6,728 bases of DNA, from NCBI GenBank assembly GCA_019241735.1, contig JAFAWN010000280.1, positions 1-6,728 on the forward strand, written 5' to 3'. Under the pieces are notes generated by a model. That model worked only from the letters and a program-made list of their open reading frames with translations, had not been told where the DNA came from and did not search any database. This stretch comes from Terriglobales bacterium (lineage in GTDB: Bacteria; Acidobacteriota; Terriglobia; Terriglobales; Acidobacteriaceae). Each line of letters begins with the position of its first letter. The stretch's first letter is position 1. The translations under genes were made by a program, and so were the position numbers. Positions 1 to 5,513 of the stretch are shown here, piece after piece.

Positions 1-276
1 GCCAAACCAATCGCAATAGTCTCCCTCAGTACTGATTGCGTTTCGCCCATAGCTTTGGCCGGCATTATAGAAAGTTACGACATTTGGGTCGGCAACGAAT
101 GCCGGCTCGTGCTCATGCTGAATCTCAACTGCTGTCCGTGGGAATACGAAACAATAATTTTCCGCAGGGCCTGTATCGTGAAAAGACGGATGCGCCGGCT
201 CACAGCGAAAGGCCCCAACGCGCACCAATCCACTGTCAAATATGATTCGATCAAATTCAGATCGCAACGGAGCCAT
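1..276 (-). CDS. AraC-family-like transcriptional regulator, N-terminal part (runs off left edge)
   Basis: The minus strand is open from an ATG at 276 to base 1, exactly 92 codons with no stop. An in-frame TAG lies directly before the ATG, so this is the first possible ATG, and a modest GGGTG lies 6 bases upstream of it. The translation reads like the N-terminal cupin-like sensor domain of AraC-family regulators. It has a VGAFRC stretch (residues 20-25), FVFPRTAVEIQHEHE (43-57) and FVADPNVVTFYNAGQSYGR (60-78), and it ends in GDYCDWFG (85-92). In this family such segments precede a C-terminal pair of helix-turn-helix motifs that bind DNA, which would lie outside the window here. The ligand is unknown. 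The gene follows the oxidase operon in the same direction after a 183-base gap, so it may be a separate unit. Whether it controls the oxidase cannot be told. The family call comes from remembered sequence style and rests on the N-terminus alone. Confidence 0.78.
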   Translation of the reverse strand, partial: MAPLRSEFDRIIFDSGLVRVGAFRCEPAHPSFHDTGPAENYCFVFPRTAVEIQHEHEPAFVADPNVVTFYNAGQSYGRNAISTEGDYCDWFG

Positions 277-459
277 CTAGTTCACCCACATGGGGTCAGC
301 GTTCGAAATTCCACGGGGATGGTCACTTGCGCTTAAACAGTAGACGAATGCGGACTCTAAAAGTCAGCAGCTTGTTTTCAGTTTTCGACCGGCGTTTGCA
401 GGACAGCTTGCATAGCGTTCGTCCGTTTCAGCGTGCATCGATTGCCGTGTGTTCATTCG
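277..459. other. Intergenic gap between the oxidase operon and the AraC-like gene
   Basis: These 183 bases separate the stop of the haem-binding protein gene from the start of the AraC-like gene. No credible coding frame is seen on either strand. I found no strong hairpin followed by a T-run, so termination of the operon is not explained by an obvious intrinsic terminator. A weak sigma70-like pair is visible on the minus strand: CTGACT at 367-362 and TCTACT at 344-339, 17 bases apart, each matching 4 of 6 consensus bases. A small inverted repeat, GACT/AGTC, sits at 353-365. If the AraC-like gene has its own promoter, it should lie here. Confidence 0.5.
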
Positions 460-1230
460 CTAGCGGTGAGGGCCGGTGGGGTGTGTTTGAGTTAACTTGT
501 TGATAATCTCCTCGCTCGGATTGCCCCCCTTACATGCCGGGTGCCCGAAACCGCTGCTGCTGACCCCGTTCTGAATATCGAAAATAAGATTGTCACTTGG
601 CCCGGGAGCGACCCCCATGGGCACGGCATTCAGTCCTAAATTCTGACGGGTCTTCCAGGCAATCACATGGTCGGCACAGGAGCTGTCCCCGCTAACCCCC
701 AAGCCGCCCACAATTTTTCCACTCTTGTCGTACAAGGGTAGTCCCCCACCGAAAACAATGACGCCTCCAATGGGCTTTCCCACCAGCGGGTCATCGGGCT
801 GGCCAAACTTTTGCGGATCACCGGCAAAGGCGGTATTTGGATTGGGGCCGCTGATAATGCTGTACAGAGAATTGCCAGGCTGCGCAGCAGAATAGATGTT
901 GCCACTGGACAGGGCAAAGTTATCGGTGCTGAAGGCATTTGCTGTATGCGCCTTTTCTGCCGAGATCAACCGGCTCCCAGGCCACTCAGCCCCCCTGATC
1001 GGGCCGGTAAAAACCACGGCCCAAACTACCCCATCGCGATTCACGACCGCCCCCCATTCCTGATTCCCCAGCCCTCCATTCGCCCCTTTGCCTTCTTTAA
1101 CAGCGCTGGTTAACGCCGCCTTGAGCTTGTTATAGTCGGGGACCTTCGAGCAATCTTGCGGGTTTTGAGCAAGGGAGAGAACCGAACATATGAAAATAGA
1201 AACAAGCCACGATGACATTCTCAACCGCAT
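460..1230 (-). CDS. Secreted GlcG/HbpS-family haem-binding protein
   Basis: This encodes 256 residues and starts with ATG, with AGGAG (1241-1237) 6 bases upstream, a good ribosome site. Residues 1-21 look like a Sec signal peptide (a hydrophobic stretch ending SVLSLA, then QN), so the protein is probably periplasmic or extracellular. The fold signature is the GlcG/HbpS (DUF336) type. It has an AEKAHTANAFS segment at 91-101, where relatives carry a conserved lysine helix. It also has a GGVIVFGGGLPLYD strand-turn at 155-168, followed by a glycine-rich VGGLGVSGDSSCADHVIA at 174-191. Family members such as Streptomyces HbpS bind haem. This protein is longer than typical members (about 135-200 residues), with extra sequence around 110-150 and after 195. 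Three cysteines (27, 185, 233) remain in the mature part. It lies 19 bases after the cytochrome c lipoprotein gene and is probably the last gene of the operon. Its job there is unknown; haem supply, haem scavenging or redox sensing are inferences. Confidence 0.85.
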   Translation of the reverse strand: MRLRMSSWLVSIFICSVLSLAQNPQDCSKVPDYNKLKAALTSAVKEGKGANGGLGNQEWGAVVNRDGVVWAVVFTGPIRGAEWPGSRLISAEKAHTANAFSTDNFALSSGNIYSAAQPGNSLYSIISGPNPNTAFAGDPQKFGQPDDPLVGKPIGGVIVFGGGLPLYDKSGKIVGGLGVSGDSSCADHVIAWKTRQNLGLNAVPMGVAPGPSDNLIFDIQNGVSSSGFGHPACKGGNPSEEIINKLTQTHPTGPHR

Positions 1231-1249
1231 AGGATTCTCCTGTTCTAGT

Positions 1250-1636
1250 TCACCTTAAGGTATACAGATAAGCCGCAATGTCGCGACTATCCTGCTCGTT
1301 GACTCCCATTTCCGGCATCGCGGTATGAGGCTCGACCTGCCGCGGATGCTGAATCCACAACATCAGATTGTCAGGAGTGTTGGGAAGTTCGCCAGCCACA
1401 TAATAGCGCTGGCCAATGCCGTCGAGCCGTGGTCCGATCAAGCCCCGCGCCCCGGGTACGCCGGAAATCTCATGGCAAGTATTGCATCCATACTTACGAA
1501 TCTCGTTTCGCCCGGAGCGGGCATCCCCGCCGCCGGTCAGAGTCGCTGCCCGTTGCACCTCCTTACGGCTGGGGCGATTACAGGCAATCAACATCGAGAG
1601 AAGAAAAATGGAGAACAGGAGCAGAATCGATTTCAT
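1250..1636 (-). CDS. Small monohaem cytochrome c, predicted lipoprotein
   Basis: This encodes 128 residues. A hydrophobic signal (residues 4-18) ends in a lipobox LIAC with Cys19, so the mature protein should be lipid-anchored and exposed to the periplasm. One haem c site is visible, CNTCH at 51-55 with His55 as axial ligand. Met107 in the TAMPEMG stretch is the likely second ligand, and the C-terminal helix (DIAAYLYTLR) is typical of class I cytochromes c. The start is chosen because a strong GGAGG (1647-1643) sits 6 bases before it and it gives a clean lipoprotein signal. The frame is open further upstream to an ATG at 1765, but that would overlap ctaG and bury the signal. The ATG overlaps the ctaG stop as ATGA, suggesting translational coupling. 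It likely shuttles electrons to or around the oxidase; no specific partner is visible. Confidence 0.9.
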   Translation of the reverse strand: MKSILLLFSIFLLSMLIACNRPSRKEVQRAATLTGGGDARSGRNEIRKYGCNTCHEISGVPGARGLIGPRLDGIGQRYYVAGELPNTPDNLMLWIQHPRQVEPHTAMPEMGVNEQDSRDIAAYLYTLR

Positions 1637-2571
1637 TCGGCACCTCCGGACGGAGGGCCAAGTTCCGCCATGCGCGTGTACTGCCATCGAGTCTGCGATT
1701 CGTTCATCCATTTCACGAGCAGCACAAGAGCAACGATCAGAAGCAGGGTTCCTGCCGGAATCCACATGATCAACCCACCTAATTGCTGGTCCTCAAGAGC
1801 GGTCAGGCCCCAGGCAGGAGCAGTGGTTATATACGACGAATACCAAGGTGTGGGAGCAAACGTCAGCAGCGCGCCGAGGACGCTGGTATGAAGAATTGTG
1901 GTAAACACATACGCCAGCCCCCCGCCATAGCCGACCGTTGATATGCGATTCGCCAGCGGCCACCAAAAAATAAGTGCTGTCACTAAAAAAGATGTGTGTT
2001 GCACCGCATGAATCCAGTCACTGCGCAGAGTTTGGTCGAATACCCGGGGAATGTGCCATATCCACAATGCTGCTGCTGACAATAACCACGCCGAGACTGG
2101 AGTCGAAACTGCGCTCCAAACTTTTTTGCAGACGGTAGCGCGGACCAAATTCGCGGTCCGGTGACGCCATGACCGCGGGAGGACCCAGAGAAACGCAATC
2201 ATAGGCCGCCCCAGCACAAGCAGCGGAGCGGACACCAGCATCAGAATCTCGTGCTGTGTCATGTGCACCCAAAAAAGCTGCTCGCCGATTTCGTGCAGGG
2301 GAGAATCGAGCGCAATGACCAGGGAAAGCCAGCCCAGAGTAAACCAGAGTATCTGCCAAAAGAATGGTCGGCGGTGAGTGGTCCTCCGCATCATTCTCGT
2401 CGTGCCAATGCCGTAGAGCACCGCAGTCAGCAGAAGTGGGACGCAAATGAAAGGAGGCCAGGTCCAGTGAGTCAACAGCACACCGCTCGTTCCCGTCTGC
2501 GACCAGGCTGGTGCCGCTGTCAAGACCGCCAATATTCCTATGACTGCGATTGGGCTGCGTTTCACTGACAT
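1633..2571 (-). CDS. ctaG: CtaG-type cytochrome c oxidase assembly protein (caa3_CtaG family)
   Basis: This encodes 312 residues from the ATG at 2571. The N-terminus is a hydrophobic signal-like stretch (about 5-24). About seven membrane helices follow (roughly 38-56, 71-88, 106-130, 159-176, 189-207, 217-239, 264-287). The pattern is that of the Bacillus-type CtaG family (PF09678), not the Cox11 protein that shares the name. It includes LDSPLHEIGEQLFWVHMTQH (88-107), WIWHIPRVFD (170-179), HAVQH (188-192), ILHTSVLGALLTFAPTPWY (226-244) and EDQQLGGLIMW (260-270). The conserved membrane histidines (93, 103, 107, 173, 188, 192, 228) fit the family's proposed role in copper delivery to the oxidase. 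The start is uncertain: the frame opens upstream to an ATG at 2616 that overlaps the previous gene, and a GTG at 2565 has AGGA 5 bases before it. The chosen ATG lies 1 base after the previous stop. Its place after the oxidase subunits fits an assembly role. Confidence 0.92.
   Translation of the reverse strand: MSVKRSPIAVIGILAVLTAAPAWSQTGTSGVLLTHWTWPPFICVPLLLTAVLYGIGTTRMMRRTTHRRPFFWQILWFTLGWLSLVIALDSPLHEIGEQLFWVHMTQHEILMLVSAPLLVLGRPMIAFLWVLPRSWRHRTANLVRATVCKKVWSAVSTPVSAWLLSAAALWIWHIPRVFDQTLRSDWIHAVQHTSFLVTALIFWWPLANRISTVGYGGGLAYVFTTILHTSVLGALLTFAPTPWYSSYITTAPAWGLTALEDQQLGGLIMWIPAGTLLLIVALVLLVKWMNESQTRWQYTRMAELGPPSGGAE
1643..1647 (-). promoter_or_regulatory. Ribosome binding site that fixes the start of the cytochrome c lipoprotein
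   Basis: GGAGG on the minus strand lies inside the 3' end of ctaG, 6 bases before the ATG at 1636. It is the strongest Shine-Dalgarno match in the operon. It supports the 128-residue start over the longer open frame beginning at 1765. Confidence 0.75.
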
Positions 2572-2572
2572 C

Positions 2573-2944
2573 CTATTCACACGGACCAAGAATCCAGCGC
2601 GGCACCGCGCCGGCAACGATCACAACAGCGAAGGACAGGCTGAATGCCATTCCGAGAAGCGCCTGGAAGTGCACGCGATCAAAATAACTTCCGCCTTCTT
2701 CCGACGCGGACGCCGGGAAGCGTTGAAACTCCATCCACCCGGTTCCGAAACCGCTTAGAGCGATGACAAAGCACACCATGCTAATTACGTGGAGAATGTA
2801 GTGGTGGCCGCTATAGCAACTGTGTTTTTCGAGCATATAGCTGAGACCCAGATCCATGGCCCAGGCGGCAAACCCTGCAATTAGACTCCACGACAATCCC
2901 GTCGGAGTTTTGCCATCGTGGGTCTGATGTTTTGAACGCGCCAT
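2573..2944 (-). CDS. Small three-helix membrane protein of the oxidase operon, unknown function
   Basis: This encodes 123 residues with three likely membrane helices (about 17-38, 48-70, 91-114), a charged N-terminus (MARSKHQTHDGK) and a C-terminal tail PRWILGPCE. It starts 8 bases after the coxC stop, with a purine-rich GAGAGAG (2953-2947) before the ATG. I do not recognise a named domain. The length and the ending with Pro-Cys resemble, from memory, uncharacterised membrane proteins found between subunit III and ctaG in alternative caa3 operons, possibly equivalent to CoxP of Bradyrhizobium. It is not a clear subunit IV (CtaF/CoxD), which usually has a different helix pattern, although a subunit IV-like role in stabilising the complex is possible. 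Histidines at 41, 47, 48 and 52 and cysteines at 43, 58 and 122 could bind metal, but no known motif is seen. Confidence 0.85.
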   Translation of the reverse strand: MARSKHQTHDGKTPTGLSWSLIAGFAAWAMDLGLSYMLEKHSCYSGHHYILHVISMVCFVIALSGFGTGWMEFQRFPASASEEGGSYFDRVHFQALLGMAFSLSFAVVIVAGAVPRWILGPCE

Positions 2945-2952
2945 TGCTCTCT

Positions 2953-3576
2953 CTATAAAAACCGGGTCGTACCGTAGATCAGCCCATCAACAATCAAGCC
3001 CGTAATAACAACGAAATACCAATAATCGGAATTGATCGCTGCATCCGCGAGGCGAGTTCCCTCCATCTTGGGAGTGAACGAAATAGCAAGCAGGACCACG
3101 GTTTCGATCAACTCCGTTACCAGATGTCCTGAATGCATTCCAATCAGGACCCATACCGTCGATGAATAGGCGTCGTCACTCCATCGACAATTTAGGGTGC
3201 TGAATTCGAAGATGCGAAGAATTGTTGCCGCTACCGCAAATGCTGTCAGGACAAGCAGGCCATTCTTGACGGCGCGGCGGTCGCCTTCCGGAGCCCGCTT
3301 CCTTACTGTCCAGGCGGGGACCACGCTCACAAGAAAAATCACCGCATTGGCCATGCCATACTGCAACGCCGGCGGCAAGTGGCCGGGCGGCCAGTCAGTA
3401 GAGCGTGTTCGCAAATAAAAGTAAGTCGCGAACATCAGGGCGAACATCATGGCCTCGATTACCATGAAGAACACGTTTGCGAGCCATGTCGTATTGCGGT
3501 GGCCAAACGCGACGCCTGGTAAGTCCGAAACGTCCAGGGTCAAGCGTCTTCGCACGGGTGCATTCATTGAAGTCAT
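2953..3576 (-). CDS. coxC: Cytochrome c oxidase subunit III (short, five-helix form)
   Basis: This encodes 207 residues (ctaE/coxO in other naming). Five membrane helices are visible (about 30-55, 73-91, 105-124, 138-167, 185-205), compared with seven in classical subunit III. The missing first two helices appear at the end of subunit I, as in Bacillus caa3. The glutamate of the first helix (IEAMMFALMFATYFYLR, Glu41) matches the conserved helix-III Glu of the family. The GMHSGHLVTELIET segment (146-159) matches the GxHxxHV-type motif. The final helix has YWYFVVITGL where classical forms have a WHFVD-like sequence, so this is a divergent branch. The subunit binds no metal; it supports the core and oxygen access. 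The ATG overlaps the coxA stop as ATGA. A second ATG at 3567 (204 residues) is better placed relative to AGAGG (3582-3578), which lies only 1 base before the first ATG. Confidence 0.93.
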   Translation of the reverse strand: MTSMNAPVRRRLTLDVSDLPGVAFGHRNTTWLANVFFMVIEAMMFALMFATYFYLRTRSTDWPPGHLPPALQYGMANAVIFLVSVVPAWTVRKRAPEGDRRAVKNGLLVLTAFAVAATILRIFEFSTLNCRWSDDAYSSTVWVLIGMHSGHLVTELIETVVLLAISFTPKMEGTRLADAAINSDYWYFVVITGLIVDGLIYGTTRFL

Positions 3577-5501
3577 ACCTCTTCAGCTGGCCTTGGGGTG
3601 GGAGATGGGCCGTGCGGCCAGAGCCATCCGACAAGCGTGACTATGACGAGCGGCGCTCCGATGGGAACTGCCCACGGAGTAAAGATCGAGCCCACGAATG
3701 CAGCTGAAACTGCAACCGAAGCCAAAAACGGCCAGATGCTGGGACCGGGATCCTCATCTTTGTGTTGTGGATCCGCATCCAGACTGTGAGTCACCAGCGT
3801 TTCCCGGATGTCGTCGCGGAGCCCCACCACGACCGGTTGGTCCGGTGGATCATCCCACAGAGGATCACGGCCACCGACGGTCGGAACATGAAGAAAATTA
3901 TAGGGCGGAGGCGGAGACGACATTGACCACTCTAGCCCTGCATCACCCCAGGGATTGTTCCCCGCGGTTTCGCCGGTTCGCAGGCTGCGGAAAACGTTCA
4001 CCAGGAAGACAAGCAGGCCGGCAGTCATGAAAACGACGCCGCTCGAAGCGACGGCGTTCAGTCCGTGCCAGTGCATGTCCGGACCGTAGGTGTAAACACG
4101 CCGGGGCATTCCGTGCAATCCCAGAAAATGCAGCGTAAAAAAGGTGATGTTGAATCCGATGAAAAAGAGCCAGAAGTGCCATTTTCCCAGGGTTGTGTCG
4201 GCGATGCGTCCCGTCATCTTCGGGAACCAGAAGTAAATTCCCGCAAACATGGGGAAAAGTGCGCCGCCAATCAAGACATAGTGAAAGTGAGCAACTACAA
4301 AGTAGGTGTCGTGGACCTGCAAATCTACGGGGACCGACGCAAGCATCACGCCCGATAGGCCGCCGATCAGAAAAACAAAGAAAAACCCAAAACACCAGAG
4401 CATGGGTAGTCGAAGCTGCAGCCGCCCGTGCCATATCGTTGCGACCCAACAGAAAAACTGGACGCCAGTCGGAATCACAATCATCAGGCTGGCCGCAGTA
4501 AAAAAGCTTTCGCTCAACTGAGGTAAACCGGTGGCAAACATGTGGTGAACCCACACGCTGAAGCCAAGAAAACCCGTGGCTACGACGGAGACCACAATCG
4601 GCGTATAGCCGAAGATGCGCCGGCGCGAGAAACACTCGACTACAGTGGACACAATGGCTGCGCCGGGAAGGAAAATGATGTAAACCTCCGGGTGACCGAA
4701 GAACCAGAACAAATGCTGGTAAAGGAGAACGTCTCCGCCTTCGGCAGGATTGAAAAAGTGCGTACCCACCAGGCGGTCCAGCAACAGGAGGCCGCTCGCT
4801 ATCATCACCGCAGGCATCGCAAATATTACGGCGAGCGAGATCACGAGTTTTTCCCAGAGCAGGATAGGCATGCGATTGAGCGTCATTCCCGGAGCGCGAT
4901 ACCGCAAGATCGTAGTGGCGATGCAGATGGCGACACCCAAGGCCGAGACTTCGGTGAACGTAATCATCTGGGACCAGATATCGGCCCGGTGGCCAGGTGA
5001 ATAGGCAGGACCGGAAAGCGGCACGTAAGCGAACCAGCCTACATCCGGGCCGGTGTTTGTTAAGAATCCGCCCCAGAGGACCAGCGCCCCCCCGACGTAA
5101 AGGTAATAGCTGAAGGCATTCAGACGGGGGAAAGCGATGTTCCGCGCCCCACACATCAAAGGCACGACGTACACGCCAAAGCCCTGAAACATCATGGGCA
5201 CGGCAAACAGGAAAATCATTGTGCTGCCGTGCATGGTAAAGACCTGGTTGTAGAGATCAGGACCGATAAGAGAGTTCTCTGGCCGGACCAACTGTAGCCG
5301 GATCAATACTGCGAGGATCCCACCCAGTAATAAAAAGATGAAGGCGGTCACCATGAACCGGATACCGATATCGGTGTGGTGGGTGTTAGAGAACCACCCC
5401 CAAAGACCGCGTGGCTGACGCCAGGTGCGGGCAAGACGGTGAGCGAGTACCGATTGCCCTGTGTCTTGATCGTTCCCGAGGATGGGTTCTGCCACTGCCA
5501 A
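3573..5501 (-). CDS. coxA: Cytochrome c oxidase subunit I, haem-copper catalytic subunit with two extra C-terminal helices
   Basis: This encodes 642 residues (ctaD/coxN elsewhere) and reduces O2 to water. Twelve core helices span about 48-506. The ligands are intact: His91 and His407 (low-spin haem a), His405 (haem a3), and His270, His319 and His320 (CuB). Tyr274 of GHPEVY is the cross-linked tyrosine, and Glu272 is the A1-type gating glutamate. The haem-propionate arginines in GMPRR (467, 468) are present. Against Paracoccus subunit I, the D-channel Asp124 is Asn121, Asn113 is Val110, and the K-channel Lys354 is Gln348, while Thr345 and Ser285 remain. After a hydrophilic linker (about 508-587), helices at 588-606 and 610-629 match the first two helices normally in subunit III. 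The start is a TTG at 5501 with GAGGAG 6 bases upstream; a GTG at 5495 is possible. The ATG at 5663 would overlap coxB by 150 bases and is rejected. Confidence 0.96.
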   Translation of the reverse strand: MAVAEPILGNDQDTGQSVLAHRLARTWRQPRGLWGWFSNTHHTDIGIRFMVTAFIFLLLGGILAVLIRLQLVRPENSLIGPDLYNQVFTMHGSTMIFLFAVPMMFQGFGVYVVPLMCGARNIAFPRLNAFSYYLYVGGALVLWGGFLTNTGPDVGWFAYVPLSGPAYSPGHRADIWSQMITFTEVSALGVAICIATTILRYRAPGMTLNRMPILLWEKLVISLAVIFAMPAVMIASGLLLLDRLVGTHFFNPAEGGDVLLYQHLFWFFGHPEVYIIFLPGAAIVSTVVECFSRRRIFGYTPIVVSVVATGFLGFSVWVHHMFATGLPQLSESFFTAASLMIVIPTGVQFFCWVATIWHGRLQLRLPMLWCFGFFFVFLIGGLSGVMLASVPVDLQVHDTYFVVAHFHYVLIGGALFPMFAGIYFWFPKMTGRIADTTLGKWHFWLFFIGFNITFFTLHFLGLHGMPRRVYTYGPDMHWHGLNAVASSGVVFMTAGLLVFLVNVFRSLRTGETAGNNPWGDAGLEWSMSSPPPPYNFLHVPTVGGRDPLWDDPPDQPVVVGLRDDIRETLVTHSLDADPQHKDEDPGPSIWPFLASVAVSAAFVGSIFTPWAVPIGAPLVIVTLVGWLWPHGPSPTPRPAEEV

Positions 5502-5507
5502 GTCTTG

Positions 5508-5513
5508 CTCCTC
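5508..5513 (-). promoter_or_regulatory. Ribosome binding site deciding the TTG start of coxA
   Basis: GAGGAG on the minus strand overlaps the coxB stop codon (5514-5512) and ends 6 bases before TTG at 5501-5499. The next in-frame candidate, GTG at 5495, would be 12 bases away, which is less usual. No ATG exists in frame between the coxB stop and the first membrane helix that keeps the full N-terminus. The overlap with the stop suggests reinitiation by ribosomes finishing coxB. Confidence 0.7.

Noticed and set aside
12..40. Hairpin CGCAAT-AGT/ACT-ATTGCG, possible terminator
   Set aside because: It lies inside the AraC-like coding frame and is not followed by a real T-run.
36..336. Two overlapping plus-strand open frames (69 and 93 residues)
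   Set aside because: They are antisense to the AraC-like frame, resemble no protein family and have no convincing ribosome site.
339..367. Sigma70-like promoter (CTGACT, 17 bases, TCTACT) for the AraC-like gene
   Set aside because: Only 4 of 6 matches in each box; such matches occur by chance, so it is mentioned within the gap entry only.
403..461. TAGCG/CGCTA inverted repeat after the haem-binding protein gene as an operon terminator
   Set aside because: The stem is only 5 base pairs with a loop of about 40 bases and no T-run.
1637..1765. N-terminal extension of the cytochrome c lipoprotein to an ATG at 1765
   Set aside because: It lies within ctaG and would place the lipoprotein signal internally; GGAGG directly before 1636 supports the shorter form.
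4542..5000. Plus-strand open frame of 152 residues inside coxA
   Set aside because: Its composition is rich in charged residues as expected from the antisense of a membrane protein gene; coxA on the other strand is certain.
3943..5154. Minus-strand open frame of 403 residues in another frame of coxA
   Set aside because: Out-of-frame shadow rich in Arg, Cys and His; the coxA frame holds all catalytic motifs.
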